Below, piece by piece: positions 1-8,349 of a stretch of 64,000 bases of DNA. This DNA comes from an uncultured Bacteroidales bacterium (GTDB lineage Bacteria; Bacteroidota; Bacteroidia; Bacteroidales; UBA932): assembly GCA_946405435.1 (NCBI GenBank), contig CAMJHF010000012.1, positions 1 through 64,000 on the forward strand, written 5' to 3'. The position numbers were made by a program, and so were the translations under genes. Numbering within the stretch: position 1 is the first letter of the stretch; each line of letters starts with the position of its first letter. The notes under the pieces are model-generated. The model was given only the letters and a program-made list of their open reading frames with translations, ran no database searches and had not been told where the DNA came from.

Positions 1-104
1 TGACCGACAACGAGATTACCCTCCCGATGTACGCAGCCCTCACCGAAGAACAGGTGAACTTCATCTGCGACACCTACGAGAAAGCCATCAAAGAAATCAA
101 GTAA
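1..104 (+). CDS. C-terminal end of a DegT/DnrJ-type aminotransferase (partial)
   Basis: The frame is open from the left edge and stops at TAA 102-104. The last 33 residues contain LPMYAALTEEQVNFIC, which resembles the usual C-terminus of DegT/DnrJ/EryC1/StrS PLP-dependent sugar aminotransferases (a 'LPMYPxLTxEQ' segment near the end). The following ATP-grasp gene starts on the next base, so the two are probably in one operon. The PLP lysine and the rest of the enzyme lie outside the window. The identity rests only on this short tail plus the polysaccharide context. Confidence 0.6.
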   Translation, partial: TDNEITLPMYAALTEEQVNFICDTYEKAIKEIK

Positions 105-1298
105 ATGTATCAGGATAAGAAAGCAGTTCTCATCTTTGGCGTTGGCCCGCTCCAGCAGTCGATTATCAACCGAGCCAAGAAGATGGGGCTTTACACTGTG
201 GGCATTGATCCCTGCGAGGATGCCACTTGCAGGGGCGATGTGGATGCCTTTGAGGTGGTTGGCGGTCAGGACTACGAGGGCACTTGTGCCGTGGTGGAGA
301 AGTATGGCATCGATGCAATAGTTACCGCTGCGACTGACAAGCCCCTTGTGATGATGGCCCGTATTGCAAAGAAATACGGCTTCCCGTTCTACTCTGTAGA
401 GACCGCCCAGTGGAGTACCGACAAGTTCCAGATGAAACAGCGGTTCGAACTCGGTGATGTCCCGCACGCCAGAGGCTGTTTGGTTAAAAGTGTGGAGGAG
501 ACCGCAGATATGGTGTATCCCGTCATCGTGAAGCCTCGCGACAACTCCGGTAGCCGTGGTGTGAAACTCTGCCGTACCAAAGAAGAGCTGGAACAGTCGA
601 TGGCCGAGGCCCTGGAGTATTCCAAGCTGGACTCTGTGCTGGTTGAGGAGTTTATCGAAGGGCCTGAATATAGCATCGAAGGACTGCACTATGATGGAAA
701 GAGCGAGGTGATTCAGTTCACTGAGAAGAAAACCACCGAGTTCCCTTACAATGTGGAGTTGGGTCATATCCAGCCCGCCAACATCAGCGAAGAAAACAAA
801 CAGAAGATTCGTGAGATTGTGGAGAAGATAGGAAAGGCCTTGAAGTTCGAGAACTGCCCATCTCATACTGAGTTGAAGATTAACGAACGAGGCATCTTTG
901 TCATTGAAACCAGCCCGAGGCTGGGTGGTGACTACATCACCAGTATGCTCACTCCGCTTTCTACGGGTGTCAATATGGAAGACCAGTTGTTGCACATCGC
1001 ACTCGGTGAGAATGTTGACACACAGTCAGGACGTGTGGAGAAAGCCTCTGGCGTATGCTTCTTGAATCTTCCTTGTGGCAAGGTGACGGCGATTGATCCT
1101 GCTATCAACGAAGTAAACTCTTGGTCGAATGTCTATAGTTTTGCAACGTCGCTGAAGGTCGGTGATGAGATACATCCGATTACGAGTAGTTTGAATCGCT
1201 ATGGGCAGTTTATTGTGAAGGGGACCGATAGAAAGGAAGTTGACAAGATGATAACTGAATACGAAAATAGAATCAATACATTTATTCGCGTAGGTTAA
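105..1298 (+). CDS. ATP-grasp ligase (carbamoyl-phosphate synthase/PurK-like)
   Basis: This is a 397-residue enzyme expected to activate a carboxylate with ATP and join it to an amine or another nucleophile in the cytoplasm. An N-terminal Rossmann-like pre-ATP-grasp domain begins VLIFGVG (residues 8-14). The ATP-binding strand and glycine-rich loop are at 142-153 (VKPRDNSGSRGV), the second ATP lysine/glutamate region is VEEFIEG at 180-186, and the metal-binding end is HTELKI (254-259) with FVIETSPRLGG (265-275). The start ATG immediately follows the previous stop. It is the first of three ATP-grasp genes within 10 kb that are interleaved with dehydratase and lyase genes. This suggests it ligates an organic acid to an amino sugar or amino acid. 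The substrate cannot be read from the sequence. Confidence 0.85.
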   Translation: MYQDKKAVLIFGVGPLQQSIINRAKKMGLYTVGIDPCEDATCRGDVDAFEVVGGQDYEGTCAVVEKYGIDAIVTAATDKPLVMMARIAKKYGFPFYSVETAQWSTDKFQMKQRFELGDVPHARGCLVKSVEETADMVYPVIVKPRDNSGSRGVKLCRTKEELEQSMAEALEYSKLDSVLVEEFIEGPEYSIEGLHYDGKSEVIQFTEKKTTEFPYNVELGHIQPANISEENKQKIREIVEKIGKALKFENCPSHTELKINERGIFVIETSPRLGGDYITSMLTPLSTGVNMEDQLLHIALGENVDTQSGRVEKASGVCFLNLPCGKVTAIDPAINEVNSWSNVYSFATSLKVGDEIHPITSSLNRYGQFIVKGTDRKEVDKMITEYENRINTFIRVG

Positions 1299-1318
1299 AG
1301 AGTTTAAAATCAATAGAT

Positions 1319-2215
1319 ATGAACTTCTATACAATGAAAGAAACCCGTGCTTTCCTGGAGAGCATTGGTATGCCGGGCGGTGACCTCTACGACTTGCCCA
1401 CTTCTGAAAAGCGTTTTGAGGATGGCGGTCAGTACCGCTTCGAGGTGCCTGGCATTCAGGGACCCGCTCCGATGAAAGCCCTCTTGGAGGCATTGGATGA
1501 GTTTGGCATTCAGATCCACCGTGTGACCCAGACCAAGGGCATTATGTTCCTCACGGACGACGAGATCAAGAAGATGGTGGAGTATGCCGAAAAATGGAAG
1601 GTGCAGCTGGTCCTGGCCTGCGGCCCCCGAGCTACCACCGACACCTCCGCATCGGTAAAGACCGAGGAAGGTCAGCGTATGGGCTACCGCCTTCGCGGTC
1701 AGGAGCAGATTGTCCGGGGTATCGAGGAAATCAAACGTGCCGCTGCCTTTGGAGTTCGTGGATTCCTGATTTATGACGAGGGTCTTCTCTGGGCATTGAA
1801 TGAAGCCCGTAAGGCCGGTTACATTCCTGCTGACTGCCACTTCAAGGTGAGTGCCCACAGCGGTCATGGCAATCCTTGCTCAGCTCATGTCCTCGAGGCA
1901 TTAGGTGCGAACAGTATCAACCCTGTCCGTGATATCCAGATTCAGATGCTGGCTGCGATGCGTGCGGCCATCGATGTGCCCATCGACCTGCACACCGAGA
2001 ATCCGAAGTCTTCCGGTGGCTTCATCCGTCACTACGAGGTGCCTGACTTTATCCGTGTGGCCGCCCCTGTGTATCTGAAGACCGGAGGCAGCGTAGCCGC
2101 CAACCACAGCTACGACACCACCGAGAAGGAAGCCCGCCAGAGGGCAAAGCAAGTTTGCCTTGTTAAGAGAGTGATTGATACCTATTATCCCGAAGCTATT
2201 GTTTCACCGAAGTAA
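1319..2215 (+). CDS. Conserved TIM-barrel-like protein, possibly U32-peptidase-like
   Basis: This is a 298-residue soluble protein without a signal peptide or membrane segment. I do not recognise it with certainty. The alternation of hydrophobic strands and helices (VQLVLACGPRATT near 99-111, GVRGFLIYDEG, CHFKVSAHSGHG, VPIDLHTENP, FIRVAAPVYLKTGG) is that of a TIM barrel. It resembles what I recall of uncharacterised proteins loosely annotated as peptidase family U32. Conserved-looking polar clusters (SAHSGHGNPCS, DLHTENPKSSGG) sit at strand ends, as an active site would. It lies 20 bases after the ATP-grasp gene and directly abuts the CitE-like gene, so a part in the same pathway is likely. 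Confidence 0.5.
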   Translation: MNFYTMKETRAFLESIGMPGGDLYDLPTSEKRFEDGGQYRFEVPGIQGPAPMKALLEALDEFGIQIHRVTQTKGIMFLTDDEIKKMVEYAEKWKVQLVLACGPRATTDTSASVKTEEGQRMGYRLRGQEQIVRGIEEIKRAAAFGVRGFLIYDEGLLWALNEARKAGYIPADCHFKVSAHSGHGNPCSAHVLEALGANSINPVRDIQIQMLAAMRAAIDVPIDLHTENPKSSGGFIRHYEVPDFIRVAAPVYLKTGGSVAANHSYDTTEKEARQRAKQVCLVKRVIDTYYPEAIVSPK

Positions 2216-3352
2216 ATGAAGCATCATCAGTATAACCCGAACTACGGGTTTGTAAAAGAGCCTGTAGACTTCAATAAGTACACAGACCGTAGCCTTCTGC
2301 AATACTGCCTTGGGGCCACGATGTATATGCCCGGAACCAAGGACTTTGCACAGGCTGTGATAGATAAGAAGTACCCTGGGCTAACGTCCATGGTCATGTG
2401 TTTTGAAGACGCTTGCCCCGAGGACGAGGTCCCTGCAGCTGAGCAGAACAGCATCCATGTGCTGGATGCGCTGAAAGAAGCAGAGGATAGCGGAAAACTG
2501 AAGTATGAAGATATTCCGCTTCTTTTCTTCCGTGTGCGCTCACCGGAACAGTTCCAGCATTTCAGCACAATGCTGCGCAAGGAGCATATCCGCTATATCA
2601 CCGGCTTTAACTTCCCGAAGTTCAACGGAGTGAACGGTGGTGCCTATATGAATCACCTTGTGGAACTGAACAATAAGTTCGGGGAGATAATCTACGGTAT
2701 GCCCATCATTGAGGATGCTCGTGTGGCTTTCAAAGAAACACGACTCTTGGAATTGATGGCCATCAAGAATATTTGCGACTGCCACAAGAACCTCATACTA
2801 AATGTGCGTGTTGGTGGAACAGACTTCTCCAGCTGCTTTGGTGTCCGTCGTGGTATCAACTATACAATCTACGATATCATGACCGTTAGCAACTGTCTGA
2901 TGGATATTCTCAATGTCTTTACTCGTAACAATGACTACACCGTGAGTGGCCCTGTATGGGAATACTTCAAGGTGAACAAGTCAATGAAAGGGATGGCGGA
3001 ACTGCCCAAGGTTGATCTTCAGCAGACTCTGATGAAGCGCAAGGCTATAGTCAATGATGCTGTTGACGGACTGATGCGTGAACTGGTACTTGACCAGGCC
3101 AATGGCTTTATGGGTAAGACCTGCATCCATCCCTCGCACTTAAACTTCATCAATGGTATGTTGGCTGTGACGAAGGACGAGTACGATGATGCCTATCAGA
3201 TCATGCATACCAAAGGTGGGGTTATCAAGGGCGCTAAGGGCATGAACGAGATTGCCCCGCACAAGAATTGGGCTGAAAAGATCTTGATGCGTGCTGCTGC
3301 ATATGGCGTGATAGAAAATGACGCTAGTTATATAGAATTGTTTGGAGTATAA
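2216..3352 (+). CDS. CitE-like C-C bond lyase (HpcH/HpaI aldolase/citrate lyase family)
   Basis: This is a 378-residue TIM-barrel lyase of the CitE/malyl-CoA lyase superfamily, probably the longer 'C-C bond lyase' branch, also known beside ATP-grasp genes in ter stress operons. Members make or cleave a C-C bond between a keto acid and an acyl or keto partner using Mg2+. Expected landmarks are present: FRVRSP at 105-110 (substrate-binding arginine), MPIIED at 162-167 (metal-binding glutamate) and VGGTDFS at 199-205 (second metal acid). CIHPSHL near the C-terminus is typical of the family. Its ATG follows the previous stop without a gap, so the genes are likely translationally coupled. No CoA ligase is nearby, so a free keto acid may be used; this last point is inference. 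Confidence 0.8.
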   Translation: MKHHQYNPNYGFVKEPVDFNKYTDRSLLQYCLGATMYMPGTKDFAQAVIDKKYPGLTSMVMCFEDACPEDEVPAAEQNSIHVLDALKEAEDSGKLKYEDIPLLFFRVRSPEQFQHFSTMLRKEHIRYITGFNFPKFNGVNGGAYMNHLVELNNKFGEIIYGMPIIEDARVAFKETRLLELMAIKNICDCHKNLILNVRVGGTDFSSCFGVRRGINYTIYDIMTVSNCLMDILNVFTRNNDYTVSGPVWEYFKVNKSMKGMAELPKVDLQQTLMKRKAIVNDAVDGLMRELVLDQANGFMGKTCIHPSHLNFINGMLAVTKDEYDDAYQIMHTKGGVIKGAKGMNEIAPHKNWAEKILMRAAAYGVIENDASYIELFGV

Positions 3353-3370
3353 TTATTTAAAATATATTAT

Positions 3371-4522
3371 ATGGGATTACGTTCAAAAATCAAGAAAGTG
3401 TTACTTCCTTATTCTTTGGCTTTTAAGCAAGAGGGGGGGGCAATTTTTAAATTAAAATATTTGCACTATGCTAAATTGGCACAGCGCAGGGGAGTCATTG
3501 ATTTCCGTATTGATCGTGTAGCCGGTGAGTACACACACGACTGGTTCAATGTGAAAGATGTCAGTCAAGAGGATAAAGAGTGGTTTTGCCAAAGAGGTAT
3601 AGCTCCTTACAAGTTGCATTGGTATGGTATCACCAAGGAAAACTATAAGGACTATTTGAGTGACTTTGTATTCTATAATAGTAATAATTATATGGATAAA
3701 AGGTTTATGGATCTCTTTGAGCATAAACTGAATACTTATATCATGTTGGCTCCATTTGTCAAGAACCAGCCTATTCACTACTATTACAAAAGGAATGGTC
3801 AATATCTACCCATTGGCGGCGGAAGTAAAAATGGTACTCTTGAAGATGTCCTCCATCTTATCCAAAGAGAATCAGTTGCAGCAAAATCCTGTTTGGGAGG
3901 TCATGGCAAAGGTTTTTATAAGTTCCATTATGACCAAGGCCAGTATTTCCTCAATAATCAGCTTTGTAGTGAAGGGGAGATAGCCAAGAAGTTGGATGAA
4001 CTTGACGATTATATTCTGACAGAATATGTAAAACCTCATCATGTATTCTCTGAAATATGTGGTGATGGTGCATTTCCTCCTGCGATCAGATGTATTACCG
4101 TTTATGACGGAAATGACGGTGCACAACTCACAACTGCTATCATCAGGCTAGGTAGTAAAGAAGGAGGTTTGGTAACCGATTATCATGGGACCATTTATTG
4201 CGGAATTGAAATCGAAACCGGAAGACTGTTTAAACCGATTTGGCGTGAAAATGATACCACATACAAGCATATTGTTAAGCACCCAGATACGCATGTTGAA
4301 CTTGATGGCATTATTGTTCCCAACTGGGAGGAACTTAAAACATTAATAGTAAGTATTTCATCCCATCTTCCATGGACTCCATACCTTGTTACAGACATCA
4401 TTCCTACAGAGGATGGATTCAAGGTCTTGGAGATTAATTCCCATGGTCAAGCTAGAAATTGTGAAGCACATTACCCTTTCTGTTTAAACAAATATCAACG
4501 CAAAGTTTTCAATATTTTATAA
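3371..4522 (+). CDS. Sugar-transfer-associated ATP-grasp protein
   Basis: This 383-residue protein looks like the ATP-grasp family found in exopolysaccharide clusters (ATPgrasp_ST type). The glycine-rich nucleotide loop is GGHGKGFYKF, followed by YILTEYVKPHH, an AIRCITVYDG strand, and a C-terminal metal-binding TEDGFKVLEINSH. The role is probably amide or ester attachment of an acid to a glycan precursor in the cytoplasm. Base composition turns clearly AT-rich here compared with the preceding genes. An uninterrupted run of eight G at 3433-3440 lies in codons 21-24, where slippage would truncate the product after about 25-40 residues. Substrate unknown. Confidence 0.75.
   Translation: MGLRSKIKKVLLPYSLAFKQEGGAIFKLKYLHYAKLAQRRGVIDFRIDRVAGEYTHDWFNVKDVSQEDKEWFCQRGIAPYKLHWYGITKENYKDYLSDFVFYNSNNYMDKRFMDLFEHKLNTYIMLAPFVKNQPIHYYYKRNGQYLPIGGGSKNGTLEDVLHLIQRESVAAKSCLGGHGKGFYKFHYDQGQYFLNNQLCSEGEIAKKLDELDDYILTEYVKPHHVFSEICGDGAFPPAIRCITVYDGNDGAQLTTAIIRLGSKEGGLVTDYHGTIYCGIEIETGRLFKPIWRENDTTYKHIVKHPDTHVELDGIIVPNWEELKTLIVSISSHLPWTPYLVTDIIPTEDGFKVLEINSHGQARNCEAHYPFCLNKYQRKVFNIL
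3433..3440 (+). repeat. G8 homopolymer tract inside the ATP-grasp gene
   Basis: Eight consecutive G residues occur within codons 21-24 of the gene starting at 3371. The surrounding DNA is AT-rich, so the run stands out. Tracts of this kind near gene starts act as phase-variation switches in some capsule loci (known for Campylobacter and Neisseria). Whether this one varies cannot be told from one sequence. Confidence 0.6.
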
Positions 4523-4558
4523 TTGAAAGGTGAATGATGTAAACAATTTATTGAGCAA

Positions 4559-5548
4559 ATGAAGAATGAAAAGCAATATAACTACTGTCTTGATTGGGTT
4601 AAGGGAATAGCCTGCATCTTTGTAGTATTCCTGCATTGTGAATTTCCTGGTGTCTTAGGCGTTGCAGTACAGGCAATAAGCCGTTGGTGTGTACCATTCT
4701 TTTTTATGGTATCTGGCTACTATTGCTATAGGGAAATGCCTATGCAGAGAGATGAACGTTTGCGTAAAGTATTGCATATACTGACAATAACACTCAATGC
4801 AGCTTTGTTTTACATTTTCTTTGCCGTATTTCAGAAATGGATTTGGGGCGATGTCTCATTGACTGTCTCTTTGAAAGATGCCATAGCGTTTGTGTGCTTT
4901 AATCAAATGGTTGTCATTGTCAGCCAAATGTGGTTCTTATTTGCACTGTTATACGTTTATGTTGTATTCCTTCTTATTGGATCCACCAATGCTTATAGAA
5001 AACATAGCGTTCATATTACTACGCTATGCTTAATCCTTTATGTTATCTTGGCTCAGGGACTTCATGTTGCTGGTGTTCATGTTCCCAATTTTGTATATAA
5101 GAACTGGCTTATTGAAGGGCTTGGTTTCTTTACATTAGGGTTCGTGATTCATCAGTATCAGAATCGTTTGAATTTCGATGATAGATTATTATGGACAGTC
5201 ATTGTCGTGTTCTCCTTATTAAGTCTTGTGGAAAGATATTTATTGGGCAGAGATTTTGGAGTGAATGTCTGTAGCTTCCCTCAGGCAATTGCATTATTTC
5301 TTTATGCAATTAACAACCCGAATAAAGGAGAGGGAGCTATACAACGGTTAGGCAAGACATGCTCAATGTTTGTATATATACTTCATCCGTTTGTATGGCA
5401 TTCGTTAGAACGTGTTTATACTGCTATTCACGTGGACAATAGTATGGTTGCCTTATATCTTATGCCAATCTTTGTCTTGGGGATTACGGTTATTTTGTCC
5501 ATCGCTTGCTATAGAATCAAACAAAGACGGACATTAAAAGCAAAATAA
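4559..5548 (+). CDS. Membrane acyltransferase (family 3)
   Basis: This is a 329-residue polytopic membrane protein with about ten hydrophobic segments. The N-terminus YCLDWVKGIACIFVVFLHC carries the usual acyltransferase-3 opening (R/K near the start, then a helix ending in a conserved histidine), followed by WCVPFFFMVSGYY. Such enzymes O-acylate (often O-acetylate) exported polysaccharides, taking the acyl group from cytoplasmic acyl-CoA. It is AT-rich like the gene before it. Because it sits among acid-making enzymes, the acyl group may be something other than acetyl, but that is inference. Confidence 0.8.
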   Translation: MKNEKQYNYCLDWVKGIACIFVVFLHCEFPGVLGVAVQAISRWCVPFFFMVSGYYCYREMPMQRDERLRKVLHILTITLNAALFYIFFAVFQKWIWGDVSLTVSLKDAIAFVCFNQMVVIVSQMWFLFALLYVYVVFLLIGSTNAYRKHSVHITTLCLILYVILAQGLHVAGVHVPNFVYKNWLIEGLGFFTLGFVIHQYQNRLNFDDRLLWTVIVVFSLLSLVERYLLGRDFGVNVCSFPQAIALFLYAINNPNKGEGAIQRLGKTCSMFVYILHPFVWHSLERVYTAIHVDNSMVALYLMPIFVLGITVILSIACYRIKQRRTLKAK

Positions 5549-5549
5549 T

Positions 5550-6521
5550 ATGTCAAAAATACTACATACAGCTCGTTACACAGATCTTCCGTGGGAGATA
5601 CTGAAGAGTGTTGTTCCTGACCGTTTTTCAGTAGAGACTTTGGAAGAATTGTCTTATGAAAGTTTACTGCGTCAATGTGCGGATGCGGACTACTTGTTGG
5701 TTAGTGGTCGCGTGCCTATAGATGAAGGCGTCCTCTCTGCAGCCAAGCACTTGAAGATGATTCAACGTACAGGCGTCGGAACGGAGATGCTGGATGTAGA
5801 GGCAATCAAACGACACAATATCCCAGTATATGTGAATGCCGGAGTTAATGCCCGTAGTGTAGCAGAGCATACTATCACACTAATCTTGGCCTGTCTGAAG
5901 AGGCTTCTTCAGATAAACAAGCAAGTTCACAGTGGGGTTTGGAAGAAACAACAAACCGGTGTGACAACGCATGAGCTGTATGGTAAGACTGTGGCATTGG
6001 TTGGGATGGGTAACATAGGAAGAACGGTTGCCGCTATGCTTAAGCCTTTCGGTGTAAGGATAATCTATACCGATGTTTTCAGGCAGAGCGAAACCGTGGA
6101 GCATGATTTGGGTATCACCTATTACTCTTCATTTAAAGCAATGCTTCCAGAGGCAGACGTGTTGAGTTTCCATTGCCCTCTGACAAAAGATAATTCCGGC
6201 ATACTGAATAGCGAAACTCTTTCGATGCTGAAATCAGGTGCCATTGTTGTTAATACTGCACGTGGAAAACTCATTAATCCCGATGATTTATATAATGCAA
6301 TCTGTTCTGGGCATGTTTCAGCGGCTGGATTGGATACTCACTATGAAGAGCCTATCAGTGAGGGTTATAAGTTGGCAGAATTAGAGAATGTGATTCTTAC
6401 TCCACACATCGGAGGTTTGAGTTATGAGGCTTTTGAGAGTATGATGAGAGAAGCGGTGAGAAACATCATCGCATATGAGGATGGGCGTATGGAAGAAATA
6501 GCATCAAAGAAAATTGTATAA
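5550..6521 (+). CDS. D-isomer-specific 2-hydroxyacid dehydrogenase
   Basis: This 323-residue NAD(P)-dependent enzyme interconverts 2-keto and D-2-hydroxy acids. The Rossmann fingerprint GMGNIG is at 152-157. The catalytic triad is present: Arg238 in NTARGKLIN, a glutamate in LDTHYEEP (about 267) and His286 in LTPHIGG. Length and motifs match SerA-like family members without the ACT domain. It starts one base after the acyltransferase stop and overlaps the next gene by eight bases, so it is operonic. Reduction of a keto acid produced by the CitE-like lyase or the Fe-S hydratase is a natural suggestion. D-3-phosphoglycerate cannot be excluded as substrate. Confidence 0.88.
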   Translation: MSKILHTARYTDLPWEILKSVVPDRFSVETLEELSYESLLRQCADADYLLVSGRVPIDEGVLSAAKHLKMIQRTGVGTEMLDVEAIKRHNIPVYVNAGVNARSVAEHTITLILACLKRLLQINKQVHSGVWKKQQTGVTTHELYGKTVALVGMGNIGRTVAAMLKPFGVRIIYTDVFRQSETVEHDLGITYYSSFKAMLPEADVLSFHCPLTKDNSGILNSETLSMLKSGAIVVNTARGKLINPDDLYNAICSGHVSAAGLDTHYEEPISEGYKLAELENVILTPHIGGLSYEAFESMMREAVRNIIAYEDGRMEEIASKKIV

Positions 6522-7833
6522 TAATACTGACGTGAATATTACCGACACATTTATATCTGGCCTTGTGGTGAGGTCACAGCAGATTCTTGAATCTGTAATG
6601 GCACAATCAAGGAAGTGCCTATTGGATTATTGTGGGGTTTTGTTAGGAGGACGAACATATGTCCAAGAAGAGCAGCCTGAGTTATATGACACATTTGATA
6701 ATGAGGTTAGTACTCTGTTGAATGGATTCTGTGCCCATATCTTGGAGTTGGATGACGGTCATCGGCACGGCATGATTCATCTTGGAGCCTCCATTATATC
6801 AGCCATTCTCGCTGCAGCTGAGAAAGAAAGTTTGACATCATATCAGTTGTTGAGGGGCATTGTAATGGGATATGAAGCAGCTGTGCGTTGTGCAAGATCC
6901 TTACAGCCGGGGCATAAAGTCAGAGGCTACCATGTATCGGGAACCTGTGGAACTATTGGTTCTGCGATGGGGATAGCTTTCGCTCGTGGCTATAACAAGG
7001 AACAGTTGAAGTCCACTCTTGCCTGTGCCGTGAGCAGTGCAGCTGGTGTGCTGGAAATACAGGAACAGGCTTCCGAACTAAAGCCTTTCAATGTCGGTAG
7101 AGCAGCAATGGATGGTTATATAGCTGCACAGGTAGGACGGTTAGCGATACCTGGACCGGACGATATCCTTGGAGGAAAGCGAGGATTTCTGGCCGTACTC
7201 ACCGATACTCCTAAGCCCGAATATCTTACTGATTTCTCCGGTGATGAGTATGCCATAGAAGGCATCTATCAGAAAGTTCATGCTGCATGTCGTCATTGCC
7301 ATCCCGCTATTGATGCTACGCTTGACATGCGGAATGATCTTAGTTTGACCGCGGATCAGATTGATAAGATAGAAGTTCATACGTATAAGTTAGCCGTTGG
7401 TAGTCACGACCATGTAGATATAAAGGGTATCAGCTCTGCTAAATTGAGTACACCTTTCGCTGTTGCTTTGGCTATTGTGAAAGGACATGCTGGATATGCT
7501 GATTACACAGAGGAGAACCTGAATGATTATTGGATTAAGAACGTGACCAGAAAGGTCCGGGTGATAGAGGACGAGAATCTTACGTCGCAGTCGCCAGCAT
7601 TAAGAGGCGCGAGAGTAACAATTTACCTGAAAGATGGTAATGTGTACGAGAATCAATGCCTGTATCCTAAAGGCGAGCCGGAGAACCCTCTTTCACAGCA
7701 AGAATTGGAAGAGAAGTTTAGAGGACTTGCGATGTATGGAGGTCTCACAAAAGAAGAATGTGATGAGGTGATTGAAGAAATCTGGAAGGAAGACTTCGAC
7801 CTCAAAAAAATAATCAATATCGTTTGTAAATGA
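6514..7833 (+). CDS. MmgE/PrpD family dehydratase or decarboxylase
   Basis: This 439-residue protein belongs to the family of 2-methylcitrate dehydratase (PrpD) and cis-aconitate decarboxylase (IRG1/CadA). Family signatures seen are LELDDGHR at 77-84, HLGAS at 89-93 (the family's 'HPG/HLG' helix start) and HCHPAIDA at 261-268. The all-helical N-terminal domain and the smaller C-terminal domain are both complete. It overlaps the preceding dehydrogenase by eight bases and the following hydratase subunit by four. Members act on tri- or dicarboxylic hydroxy acids, which fits the CitE-like and fumarase-like neighbours. The reaction here is unproven. Confidence 0.85.
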   Translation: MYNNTDVNITDTFISGLVVRSQQILESVMAQSRKCLLDYCGVLLGGRTYVQEEQPELYDTFDNEVSTLLNGFCAHILELDDGHRHGMIHLGASIISAILAAAEKESLTSYQLLRGIVMGYEAAVRCARSLQPGHKVRGYHVSGTCGTIGSAMGIAFARGYNKEQLKSTLACAVSSAAGVLEIQEQASELKPFNVGRAAMDGYIAAQVGRLAIPGPDDILGGKRGFLAVLTDTPKPEYLTDFSGDEYAIEGIYQKVHAACRHCHPAIDATLDMRNDLSLTADQIDKIEVHTYKLAVGSHDHVDIKGISSAKLSTPFAVALAIVKGHAGYADYTEENLNDYWIKNVTRKVRVIEDENLTSQSPALRGARVTIYLKDGNVYENQCLYPKGEPENPLSQQELEEKFRGLAMYGGLTKEECDEVIEEIWKEDFDLKKIINIVCK

Positions 7834-8339
7834 TAGAATTGACAACACCTTTCAGTGAGGAAGCCATCAGAGAGCTTAAAGTGGGCGATGTGGTGAGCAT
7901 CAGCGGGTATATCTATACCGGGCGTGATGCCGTGCTTCCAAAGATAATCAAGGCTGGAGAGGAGGGCCGTCTGGCTGAGATGGGCATCGACCTGCAAGGG
8001 GCGGTGATATTCCATACGGCGGTCAGCCCTGCCGGGGTTGGTCCCACTTCCAGCAATAAAGTGGAGATTGAGAGCTCTTTCGAGCCGCTGTCCAAACTGG
8101 GCGTGAAGATGCACCTGGGCAAGGGAGCAATCTCGAAAGAAACGGTGAAGAAACTGGCCGAGAACAATGCCGTGTTCGCAGTGATTCCGCCGGTGACGGC
8201 TTTGTTGGAAAGCCAGACCGTGGAACGTGAAGTAGTGGCCTATCCTGAACTGGGGATGGAGGCGATGAACCGGCTGAAAGTAGTGAAATATCAGGCCATC
8301 ATTGGTGCAGCAAAAGGGAGGAGCATATACGATAAGTGA
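7830..8339 (+). CDS. Class I fumarase/tartrate dehydratase beta-type subunit
   Basis: This 169-residue protein is the separate C-terminal (swivelling) half of a two-subunit Fe-S hydro-lyase, like TtdB or the C-terminal domain of FumA. Family motifs are visible: GDVVSISGYIYTGRDA and GVGPTSSNKVE, then LGKG near 113. Two positions differ from what I recall of true fumarases: the histidine of the RDxAH segment is missing (RDAVLPK), and the arginine of the GPTTxxR segment is a lysine. These changes suggest a substrate other than fumarate or L-tartrate. The gene overlaps PrpD by ATGA and is followed by its partner subunit. Confidence 0.85.
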   Translation: MIELTTPFSEEAIRELKVGDVVSISGYIYTGRDAVLPKIIKAGEEGRLAEMGIDLQGAVIFHTAVSPAGVGPTSSNKVEIESSFEPLSKLGVKMHLGKGAISKETVKKLAENNAVFAVIPPVTALLESQTVEREVVAYPELGMEAMNRLKVVKYQAIIGAAKGRSIYDK

Positions 8340-8349
8340 AAAGTTGAAA

